Below, one piece after another: positions 32,393 through 40,570 of a stretch of 64,000 nucleotides of DNA. The notes under the pieces were generated by a model. It saw only the letters and a program-made list of their open reading frames with translations, made no database searches and was not told the DNA's origin. The translations under genes were made by a program, and so were the position numbers. The stretch is taken from contig NZ_JAPEOZ010000001.1 in the NCBI RefSeq assembly GCF_026340655.1, positions 186,001 to 250,000 of the forward strand, written 5' to 3'. How positions within the stretch are numbered: the first letter of the stretch is position 1; each line of letters opens with the position of its first letter. This DNA is from Streptomyces sp. NBC_01275. GTDB taxonomy: Bacteria > Actinomycetota > Actinomycetes > Streptomycetales > Streptomycetaceae.

Positions 32393-33233
32393 CGCCGCTT
32401 CGCCGGTCGCCCGCCCGCTGCGCACCGCCGCACCCGGCCGACGCACGGTGTACGTCGTCCACCCGGGCGCCCTCGCCCCCCAGGTCTACGTCGGTCTGGC
32501 CCGGGCCCTGCCGGACGGCGAGGGACTGACCGTACTGGACCTGGGCGCGGTCCCCGACTACGCGGACGCGGCCCTGACCGGGGGCCGGGCGGCCACCACC
32601 GTGGAGGCCCTGGCCGAGCGGCTGCTGGCGGCCCTGGAACCGGTCGACGGCCCCTGCACGCTGGCCGGTTGGTCCTTCGGCGGAGTGCTGGCGCTGGCGA
32701 TGACGCACGCGCTGCCCGCCGGGCGACGGCCCGAACGCCTGGTGCTCCTCGACAGCATCGCGCCGACCGACGCGTACAAGCAGCCCGACGACGCGCTCGA
32801 ACCCGCCCTGCTCCTGGACTGGTTCGCCATGTATCTCGGGGCCAAGCGGGACCGCCCGGTCCGCCTCGACCCCGGCGCGCTCGAGGGGCGCGGCGTCGAC
32901 GACGGACTCCCCGTCGTCCTGGACGCCGCGACCGCCGCCGGAGCCCTGCTCCCCGACACCCCGCTGCCCGGACTGCGCAAGCTCTACGACACCTATGTCG
33001 ACGGCCTGTTGCGCAACAACCGCCTCACCGCACCGCACCGGCCGGCGCCCGCGCCGCTCCCGCTGGTGCTGGTGAAGGCCGAGCGAAGCCTCGTCCCCGG
33101 CGACGAGACGCTCGGCTGGCAGCCGCTCGCCCCGCACGGACTGACCGTGCACCTGTGCCCCGGGGACCACTACACGATGCTCAGCCGCCCGGACTCCCTC
33201 GGCGTGCTCGCCGAACTCCTCTACAACGCCTGA
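32376..33233 (+). CDS. Thioesterase (alpha/beta-hydrolase type)
   Basis: A 285-residue thioesterase of the type found as TE domains or type II TEs in NRPS and PKS systems. It has VYVVHPGALAPQVYVGLARAL, the nucleophile elbow CTLAGWSFGGVLALAMTHAL with Ser in G-W-S-F-G-G, VLLDSIAPTD, and a terminal His in HLCPGDHYTMLSRP. It starts at a GTG (32376) inside the ACP gene, so it is coupled to it. It may hydrolyse or transfer the acyl chain from the discrete ACP or from the PfaA-like carriers, or edit stalled chains. A dedicated TE of this class is absent from the classical bacterial PUFA operons. Confidence 0.86.
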   Translation: MRPPRDAASPVARPLRTAAPGRRTVYVVHPGALAPQVYVGLARALPDGEGLTVLDLGAVPDYADAALTGGRAATTVEALAERLLAALEPVDGPCTLAGWSFGGVLALAMTHALPAGRRPERLVLLDSIAPTDAYKQPDDALEPALLLDWFAMYLGAKRDRPVRLDPGALEGRGVDDGLPVVLDAATAAGALLPDTPLPGLRKLYDTYVDGLLRNNRLTAPHRPAPAPLPLVLVKAERSLVPGDETLGWQPLAPHGLTVHLCPGDHYTMLSRPDSLGVLAELLYNA

Positions 33234-33385
33234 CTGTCGACGGTCCGACGGTCGGCGGCCTGACCTACGACGGTCCGACTGTGGGCGGCTTGGCCGACGA
33301 CGGCCCGACTGTTGACGGCTTCGCTCACGACAACCTGACTGTCGGCGGCTTCGCTCACGACGGCCTGGCTGTTGTCGCTTCGGTG
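33234..33385. repeat. 30-bp tandem repeat
   Basis: About five copies of a 30-bp unit with core ACGACGGYCCGACTGTBGGC follow the thioesterase stop directly. Read in one plus frame the array encodes a ten-residue repeat (DGPTVGGL-type), but there is no start codon or ribosome site, so it is treated as noncoding. Confidence 0.8.
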
Positions 33386-33515
33386 TGACGGCCGACCGCC
33401 GTGCGCTGCCCCGCTCCCCTCTGTTCAGGCCTCGGCGTGCTCCCCCGGCTGCCGCGGGACGCCCGGCCGGCGCGGCCCGGTCGTGATCGCCGACGGCCCG
33501 TCGCCACCGCACTCC
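33386..33515. other. Intergenic spacer
   Basis: Between the two repeat arrays. No gene, hairpin or promoter could be supported here. Confidence 0.4.
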
Positions 33516-33608
33516 GTAAACCCGCACGTCCGCACGCCCGCAAACCCGCACGCCCGTAAACCCGCACGCCCGTAAACCCGCACGCCTGTACGCCCGCACA
33601 CCCGTAAG
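33516..33608. repeat. 16-bp tandem repeat
   Basis: Copies of AACCCGCACGCCCGTA repeat with a 16-bp period at about 33530-33600, with degenerate copies on both sides. It lies about 100 bp upstream of the PfaA-like gene. Units are contiguous without unique spacers, so this is not CRISPR. Confidence 0.8.
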
Positions 33609-33704
33609 TCCCGTTCCTCTCCCCCTTCCCTGTGCGTCACCCGTAGGGCCCGAACCGACCAGGGCCGTTCCCCGGCCCCGCCGTCCGACCAAGAGAGCCT
33701 CGCC

Positions 33705-36700
33705 GTGAACGCTTCGCACCCTTCCGACCTCGACCGCCGGCTGGCCCGGGATCCCATCGCGATCGTCGGCCTGTCCGCCCTGTACCCCAAGTCGCGCGAT
33801 CTGCGCGAGTTCTGGGCGAACGTGGTGTCCGCCGCCGACTGCATCGAGGACGTCCCCGCGACCCACTGGGACGTGTCGGAGCACTACGACTCCGACCCCG
33901 CCGCGCCCGACAAGACCTACTCCCGGCGCGGGGGCTTCATCCCCACCGTCCCGTTCAACCCGCTGGAGTTCGGGCTGCCGCCGAACACGCTCGAAGTCAC
34001 TGACGTGCTGCAGCTGTTGAGCCTCGTCGTGGCGCGTGACGCGCTCAAGGACGCGGGCGCCGACCAGGACTGGTACGACGCCTCCCGGACCGGCGTGGTG
34101 CTCGGCGTGACCGGCGCCAACCAGCTCACCCAGCCGCTGTCCGCCCGGCTGCAGACGCCCGTCCTGAAGGAGGTCGTGCGCAGCTGCGGGCTGTCCGACC
34201 GGGACGCGGAGGAGATCGCGGAGAAGTTCAAGCTGGCCTTCGCGCCCTGGGAGGAGAACTCCTTCCCCGGCATGCTGGGCAACGTCGTCGCCGGCCGGAT
34301 CGCCAACCGCCTCGACCTCGGCGGCATCAACATGACGATCGACGCGGCCTGCGCCAGCTCGCTCGGCGCGGTGAAGGCCGCGGTCAGCGATCTGCTGGAA
34401 CGGCGCTCGGACACGATGCTGGTGGGCGGCTGCGACGCCGAGAACACCATCTTCATGTACCTGTGTTTCAGCAAGACCCCGGCCTTCTCCAAGTCCGGCC
34501 GCATCCGCCCGTTCGACGAGGACGCCGACGGCACCCTCATCGGCGAGGGCATCGGCATGCTGGCGCTGCGCCGCCTCTCCGACGCCGAACGCGACGGCAA
34601 CCGCGTCTATGCGGTCCTGCGCGGCATCGGCTCCTCCAGCGACGGCCGCTTCAAGTCCATCTACGCCCCGCGCAAGGAGGGCCAGATGGCCGCGCTGCGC
34701 CGGGCGTACGAGGACGCGGACGTCTCCCCCGACTCGATCGAGCTGTTCGAGGCGCACGGCACGGGCACGGCGGTCGGCGAGGCGACCGAGCTGTCCGCGC
34801 TCACGGCGGTGGTGTCGGAGGCGGGCGAGGAACGGCAGTTCGCCGCGGTCGGCAGTGTGAAGTCGCAGATCGGCCACACCAAGGCGGCGGCCGGCGCGGC
34901 CGGGATGATCAAGCTGTCGCTCGCCCTGCACCACAAGCTGCTCCCGCCGACGATCAACGTGGAGCGCCCCAACCCGGCGATCGACTGGACGGACAGCCCG
35001 TTCTACGTCAGCGCCCGCACCCGCCCCTGGATCCGCGACCCGCGTCGCCCCAGACGCCGGGCGGCGGTGTCGTCCTTCGGTTTCGGCGGCACCAACTTCC
35101 ACCTGGTGCTGGAGGAGCACGGGGACGGGGACGACCTACGGGTGATGTTCCCTGTGAGCCGGATATGCGTATGGCATGAACCTGACATGAACGGGCTGAT
35201 ACGGGCCGTCGAGGAGGGGGCCGAGCCGAAGAGCACGCCCGCTCCCGCCGGAAGCCCGCGCCTCGCTCTGGTCGCCCGCACCGACGCCGAACTCGCCGAA
35301 CTGCGCGCCCTGGCCGTCGCACAGCTGCGGGACCGGCCGACGGCCGAGTCCTGGTCGCACCCCAAGGGCGTCTACTTCCGCCGCGCCGCAGCCCCCACCG
35401 GCAAGGTCGCCGCGCTCTTCGCCGGCCAGGGCAGCCAGTACGTCGAGCCCGGCCGCACCGCGGTCCTCGCGCTGCCCCCGCTGCGCGCGGCCTTCGACCG
35501 GGCCAACGCGGCCTTCACGGACGGCGGACTCCCGCTGTCCCGGGTGGCGTTCCCGCCGCCGGCCTTCGACGAGGCGACCCGCGCGGCCCAGGAGACCGAG
35601 CTGCGCCGCACCGAGTACGCGCAGCCCGCGATCGGCGCCCTGGCGGCCGGCCACTACCGCTATCTCACCGAACTCGGCTTCGACGCCGACGGGTTCCTCG
35701 GGCACAGCTTCGGCGAACTGGCCGCGCTCTGGGCGGCCGGCGCCCTCGACGACGACACGTACTACGCGCTGGCCCGGGCGCGGGGCGCGGCCATGGCCCC
35801 GCCGCCCGACGCGGACTTCGACCCGGGGGCGATGGCGGCCGTCACCGCCTCACCGGAGCAGGTCGCCGAACTGCTCTCCGCACACCCGGAGTTGACCGTC
35901 TGCAACCGGAACGCTCCGGACCAGGTCGTGGTCGGCGGCGGCACCGACGCCGTGGCACGGTTCGTCGCGGCGGCGGGTTCGGCCGGTGTCCGGGCGCAGC
36001 GGCTGCCGGTGTCGGCGGCCTTCCACACGCCGTTCGTCGCCCACGCGGTGGAGGAGTTCGGCCGCCGGGTCGCCGCCGCCGAGATCGGCCAGCCGCAGCG
36101 CCCGGTGTTCGCCAACTCCCCCGACGCCTCATACGGTTCGGACGCCGAAGCCAACCGGCGGACCCTGGTCGACCAGCTGGTCAAGCCCGTCGAGTTCGCC
36201 GAGCGGGTCGAGGAGATGTACGCGGCCGGCTTCCGTACGTTCGTCGAGTTCGGCCCGAAGGGCGTGCTGACCCGGCTGGTCGACCGGATCCTCGGCGAGC
36301 GCGAGCACCACGCGGTGCAGCTGGACCCGGGCAGCGCCGGCGACGCCGACCTCACGCTGAAGCGGGCGGTGGCCCAACTCGCCGTACTCGGACTGCCGTT
36401 GGCGACGGCCGACCGGTATGTGGCCGAGCCGCCGGTCGAGGAGCCCGTCAAGGGCATGACCGTGCCGCTCAACGGCATCAACCATGTGCCCGACGCGCGC
36501 AGGGCCGCGTATCGGGACGCGCTGGAGAACGGGTACCGGGTCGCGCCGGTCGCGACGCACTCCGTGGACGTCACTGCCTCGACGCCCGCCGCAAGCCTGG
36601 CCCTGTCCCTCCCCGCAGACGTTCTGGAGAGCGAGCTCGTGGAAGAAGAACGCCCCGTCCCCGCCCCTGCCCCCGCCCCTGCCCCTGGCCCCGCTCCCAT

Positions 36701-39700
36701 CCCCGGCGACGACCGGCTCTCCTCGCTCATCGCCGACCATCTCGCCCTGCACGACGAGTACCTCCAGGGCCAGCTCACCAGCGCGCAGCGCATGATGGGG
36801 CTGCTGGAGCGGGCCGACGAGCAGGGCCGCGTCGACGCGGTGATCCCGGGCGTCTCCTCGGTGAAGGAGCACGGTCTGGCGATCGGGCGCACCCATCTGC
36901 GGGCCAACGAGATCCTGCGGGACCTGGCGGCTCTGGAGATCGGCGCGGTGACGCCGTCGACGGCCACGGCAGCCCCGGCGGTTCCGGAGGTTCCGGAGGT
37001 TCCGGAGGTTCCGGAGGTTCCGGCAGCCACAGCGGTTCCGGTGACGCCTACCGTTGCGGCGCTTCCGGCGGCGGTCGCTCCCGTAGTGCCCGCGCCTGCA
37101 CCCGCCCCCGCGCCCGCCCCCGCTCCGGATCCGGTCGGTGCGACCGCCGACGACATCGCCGCCGCGCTGCTCGACGTGGTGTCCCAGAAGACCGGTTACC
37201 CCGCCGAGATGCTCGACCTCGGCATGGACGTGGAGGCGGACTTGGGCATCGACTCCATCAAGCGCGTCGAGATCATGGGCGTCCTCCAGGAACGGTTCCC
37301 GAGCCCGACCCCCGTAGGCCCCGAACACCTCGCGGAGCTGCGCACGCTCAGCGAGATCGTCGGCTTCGTGCTCAGCCTGGGCGGCACGAGCGCCGGTGCG
37401 CGGGCAGCGGCTCCCGCTCCGGCCCCGACGGCCCCGGTGGCCACCACCGCCGACGTGACCGCCGCCCTTCTCGGCATCGTCTCCCAGAAGACCGGCTACC
37501 CGGCCGAGATGCTCGACCTCGGCATGGACGTCGAAGCCGACCTCGGCATCGACTCCATCAAACGCGTCGAAATCATGGGCGTCCTCCAGGAACACTTCCC
37601 CAGCCCCACCCCCGTCGGCCCCGAACACCTCGCCGAACTACGGACGTTGAACGAGATCGTCGGCTTCGTCCTGGAACTGGGCGGCGGTGCGAGCACGACC
37701 TCCGAGAGCACCGAGAACATCGTCGGCAGCGCCGCTGACGCCCCCGCCACGGACGACGTCACCGCCGCGCTCGTCGGCATCGTCTCCCAGAAGACGGGCT
37801 ACCCCGCCGAGATGCTCGACCTCGGCATGGACGTCGAAGCCGACCTCGGCATCGACTCCATCAAACGCGTCGAAATCATGGGCGTCCTCCAGGAACACTT
37901 CCCCAGCCCCACCCCCGTCGGCCCCGAACACCTCGCGGAACTGAGGACGTTGGGCGACATCGTCGGCTTCGTGGCCGGTCTGTCCGACGTCCCCTCGCCG
38001 GAAGCCCCCTCAACCCCGGCGGCCACCGCCGCTCCTGCCACCCCCGCTGCCGGAGTCCCCGCCCCCGCCGTCACCACCGCCGCGATCGGTCGTGGTCACG
38101 CGGCGCTGCGGGACCTTCCCACCACCCCGGACCGCCTGGTAGGCGGCTACCCGCAGGGCGCGACCGCGCTGGTCGTGGACGACGGCAGCGAGGTCGCCCA
38201 GGCCACCGCGTCCCGGCTCGACGCGGCCGGCTGGAAGGTGCGGGTGCTACGGCTGCCCGGTGTCGCGCAGCGCGTCGCCGGAGCGGAGGACCTTCCCCTC
38301 ACCGGCTGGGGCGCCACGGAACTCGCCTCCCGCGCCGAGGAGTTGACCGGCGACAAGGTCCACCTCGTGCTCGCCTTCGCGGCCGTCGACGATCTGCCGT
38401 GGGCCGAGGGCGTGCGCAGGCTCGCGCACACGCTGCTCGTCGCCAAGCATCTGGTCGGCCCGCTGACCGTCGGCGCGGAGACCGGTCACCGGGCCGCCTT
38501 CGTCACCGTCACCCGGCTCGACGGCGCCTTCGGTCTCACCGGGGTGTCCGAGGACGCCGTGCCCGCCGGCGGAGTCGGCGGTCTGGTGAAGACCCTCGCC
38601 GTCGAGGCCCCCGAGCTGTTCTGCCGGGCGGTCGATCTCGCCCCTGCGCTCGGCGCGGACCGGGCCGCGGATCTGGTGCTGGAGGAGGTGTACGACGCCG
38701 CGAGCGGCCCGGTGCAGGTGGGCCGTGACGGCTTGCGCAGGGTCGCGCTCACCCTCGGCAAGGCGCCGGCCGCCGGATCGGCCGCCGCGCCGGCCGCCCA
38801 GCCGGCCCGCCCGCTGACCTCCGAGGACCTCCTGGTCGTCACCGGCGGCGCGCGCGGCATCACCGCCCGCTGCACCGTCGCCCTCGCCGCGGCGCACCGC
38901 CCCGGTCTGCTGCTGCTGGGCCGTACCGCGCTCGGCGAGGAGCCCCGGTGGGCGCACGGGCTGACCGACGCGGCCGCGCTGAAGGCCGCCGCCGTGGCCC
39001 GGCTGAAGGAGTCGGGCGAGAAGCCCACCCCGAAGCGGGTCGAGCAGCTCTACCAGGCGGTCGTCGGGGAGCGCGAGGTGCGTCGGACGCTGGCCGACCT
39101 CCGGGCGGCGGGCAGCGAGGTCGAGTACCTCGCCGTGGACATCGCCGACGCCGCCGCGACGGCCGCCGCGCTCGCTCCGTACCGGGAGCGGATCAGCGGG
39201 GTGGTGCACGGCGCCGGCGTCCTCGCGGACCAGCTGATCGCCGCGAAGAAGGCGGCCGAGATCGAGCGGGTCTTCGCCGTGAAGCTCGGCGGTCTGCGGT
39301 CGGTCGTGGCCGCCGTGCCCGCCGAACGGCTGCGCCACGTCGTGCTGTTCTCGTCGGTCGCCGGGTTCTTCGGCAACCGGGGCCAGTCGGACTACGCCAT
39401 GGCCAACGAGGTCCTCAACGCCTGGGCGGCCTCCTTCAAGTCCCGTCGGCCCGAGGCCCATGTCTCCGCGCTGAACTGGGGCGCCTGGGACAGCGGCATG
39501 GTGTCCCCGCAGATCAAGGCGGTCTTCGAGGAGCGCGGCATCGCGCTGATCCCGCAGGAGACCGGGGCCCGCATGTTCACCGAGCAGTTCGCCGCCGAGC
39601 GGTCCGGCGACGTGGTCACGGTCCTCGGCCCGACCACTCCCCTGTCGGCGCGGGAGGACGGCGCGCGCACCCCGGCGGCCCTACTGGAGCGGGACCTGTC

Positions 39701-40496
39701 GGCGCTCGTCGCCGAGCCGCTCGTGGCCGACCATGTGATCGGCGACGCCCCGGTGCTGCCCGCCGCGGCCGCCCTGGGCTGGGCGGCCGGCGCCCTCGAG
39801 CGGTTGACCGGTCAAGTCACCGCACGGATAAGGGACTTCGCGGTGCACAAGGGCGTGGTCTTCGACGGCTCGCTCGACGGCAGCCGTTTCCAGCTGTCCG
39901 TCGACCCGACGCCGGACGGCGCGGAGGCCGACGTGGCGATCCGCTCGGTGGGCGCGGACGGGACCGTACGACCGCACTACGCGGCCCGGGTGCTGCTCGG
40001 CGGTGCTCCGTCGGAGCCGGGGCGGGTGTCCGGGCTGCCGGCGCTCGGCGGCGGCGGTGACGCGCAGGTGTTCTACGCCGACGGCACGCTGTTCCACGGG
40101 GCGTCCCTGCGGGGGCTGCGCCGGGTGCTTCAGCCGGGTGAGGCGCGGCTCGTGCTGGAGTGCGCGCTGGCCGAACTGCGGCCCGCGGGCGGCGCGTTCG
40201 GCGGTGAGCGGTTCGCGCCCGGCACCGCCGACCTGCTGTTGCAGGCCGCGCTGGTGTGGACGCGGCTGCACCGCGACACGGCGAGTCTGCCGATGGCGGT
40301 GGCGGGCGTCGAACTGTACGAGGCGCTGCCGGACGGCGAGCCGTTCCTCGTCGTCGTGGAGCCGGTGGAGCCCGCCGCGTCGGGCACGGCGCTGACCGTG
40401 ACGGCGTGCACCCCGGGCGGGCGCGTCCTGGCCCGGTTCTCCGGCGTGTCCCTTGTGTCCACCCCGCAGCTGGCCGCCAAGTTCGCGAGCCGCTGA
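33705..40496 (+). CDS. PUFA-synthase-type multidomain protein (PfaA-like: KS-AT-ACPx3-KR-DH)
   Basis: A 2263-residue iterative megasynthase. KS: about 15-455, active residues C216 (DAACASS), H351 (EAHGTGT), H391 (IGHTKAAAG). AT: about 550-880, S668 in GHSFGEL, malonyl-type. Linker with a Val-Pro-Glu repeat (EVPEVPEVPEVP, about 1090). Three ACPs with S1184, S1284 and S1385 (DLGIDSIKRVEIMGVLQ). KR: about 1700-1960, GGARGI cofactor loop (1714 on) and Y1897 in GQSDYAMAN. C-terminal hotdog/DH-like domain about 1985-2263. This order is that of PfaA in EPA/DHA synthases. It makes and ketoreduces a long chain on tandem carriers, with PfaC- and PfaD-like partners downstream. Start GTG 33705 follows GAGAG. 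Confidence 0.92.
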   Translation: MNASHPSDLDRRLARDPIAIVGLSALYPKSRDLREFWANVVSAADCIEDVPATHWDVSEHYDSDPAAPDKTYSRRGGFIPTVPFNPLEFGLPPNTLEVTDVLQLLSLVVARDALKDAGADQDWYDASRTGVVLGVTGANQLTQPLSARLQTPVLKEVVRSCGLSDRDAEEIAEKFKLAFAPWEENSFPGMLGNVVAGRIANRLDLGGINMTIDAACASSLGAVKAAVSDLLERRSDTMLVGGCDAENTIFMYLCFSKTPAFSKSGRIRPFDEDADGTLIGEGIGMLALRRLSDAERDGNRVYAVLRGIGSSSDGRFKSIYAPRKEGQMAALRRAYEDADVSPDSIELFEAHGTGTAVGEATELSALTAVVSEAGEERQFAAVGSVKSQIGHTKAAAGAAGMIKLSLALHHKLLPPTINVERPNPAIDWTDSPFYVSARTRPWIRDPRRPRRRAAVSSFGFGGTNFHLVLEEHGDGDDLRVMFPVSRICVWHEPDMNGLIRAVEEGAEPKSTPAPAGSPRLALVARTDAELAELRALAVAQLRDRPTAESWSHPKGVYFRRAAAPTGKVAALFAGQGSQYVEPGRTAVLALPPLRAAFDRANAAFTDGGLPLSRVAFPPPAFDEATRAAQETELRRTEYAQPAIGALAAGHYRYLTELGFDADGFLGHSFGELAALWAAGALDDDTYYALARARGAAMAPPPDADFDPGAMAAVTASPEQVAELLSAHPELTVCNRNAPDQVVVGGGTDAVARFVAAAGSAGVRAQRLPVSAAFHTPFVAHAVEEFGRRVAAAEIGQPQRPVFANSPDASYGSDAEANRRTLVDQLVKPVEFAERVEEMYAAGFRTFVEFGPKGVLTRLVDRILGEREHHAVQLDPGSAGDADLTLKRAVAQLAVLGLPLATADRYVAEPPVEEPVKGMTVPLNGINHVPDARRAAYRDALENGYRVAPVATHSVDVTASTPAASLALSLPADVLESELVEEERPVPAPAPAPAPGPAPIPGDDRLSSLIADHLALHDEYLQGQLTSAQRMMGLLERADEQGRVDAVIPGVSSVKEHGLAIGRTHLRANEILRDLAALEIGAVTPSTATAAPAVPEVPEVPEVPEVPAATAVPVTPTVAALPAAVAPVVPAPAPAPAPAPAPDPVGATADDIAAALLDVVSQKTGYPAEMLDLGMDVEADLGIDSIKRVEIMGVLQERFPSPTPVGPEHLAELRTLSEIVGFVLSLGGTSAGARAAAPAPAPTAPVATTADVTAALLGIVSQKTGYPAEMLDLGMDVEADLGIDSIKRVEIMGVLQEHFPSPTPVGPEHLAELRTLNEIVGFVLELGGGASTTSESTENIVGSAADAPATDDVTAALVGIVSQKTGYPAEMLDLGMDVEADLGIDSIKRVEIMGVLQEHFPSPTPVGPEHLAELRTLGDIVGFVAGLSDVPSPEAPSTPAATAAPATPAAGVPAPAVTTAAIGRGHAALRDLPTTPDRLVGGYPQGATALVVDDGSEVAQATASRLDAAGWKVRVLRLPGVAQRVAGAEDLPLTGWGATELASRAEELTGDKVHLVLAFAAVDDLPWAEGVRRLAHTLLVAKHLVGPLTVGAETGHRAAFVTVTRLDGAFGLTGVSEDAVPAGGVGGLVKTLAVEAPELFCRAVDLAPALGADRAADLVLEEVYDAASGPVQVGRDGLRRVALTLGKAPAAGSAAAPAAQPARPLTSEDLLVVTGGARGITARCTVALAAAHRPGLLLLGRTALGEEPRWAHGLTDAAALKAAAVARLKESGEKPTPKRVEQLYQAVVGEREVRRTLADLRAAGSEVEYLAVDIADAAATAAALAPYRERISGVVHGAGVLADQLIAAKKAAEIERVFAVKLGGLRSVVAAVPAERLRHVVLFSSVAGFFGNRGQSDYAMANEVLNAWAASFKSRRPEAHVSALNWGAWDSGMVSPQIKAVFEERGIALIPQETGARMFTEQFAAERSGDVVTVLGPTTPLSAREDGARTPAALLERDLSALVAEPLVADHVIGDAPVLPAAAALGWAAGALERLTGQVTARIRDFAVHKGVVFDGSLDGSRFQLSVDPTPDGAEADVAIRSVGADGTVRPHYAARVLLGGAPSEPGRVSGLPALGGGGDAQVFYADGTLFHGASLRGLRRVLQPGEARLVLECALAELRPAGGAFGGERFAPGTADLLLQAALVWTRLHRDTASLPMAVAGVELYEALPDGEPFLVVVEPVEPAASGTALTVTACTPGGRVLARFSGVSLVSTPQLAAKFASR
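37503..37936 (+). repeat. Identical 131-bp segments in ACP2 and ACP3
   Basis: Positions 37503-37633 and 37806-37936 (offset 303 bp, 101 codons) are identical by direct reading, including all silent positions, whereas ACP1 differs at many third positions. This points to recent duplication or gene conversion of one carrier domain. Confidence 0.8.
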
Positions 40497-40570
40497 GCCC
40501 GACGTACGGACCGGAGGCACCGGCGGGTCGACTCCCGCCGGGCCCCGGCGCCTTGGAGGAAACAGCTGCC

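Noticed and set aside
33234..33388. 30-bp repeats read as a C-terminal repeat domain of the thioesterase
   Set aside because: The thioesterase stop at 33231-33233 precedes the array, and the open repeat frame differs from the thioesterase frame.
33516..33608. 16-bp array considered as a CRISPR
   Set aside because: Units are contiguous without unique spacers, are too short, and no cas genes occur in the window.
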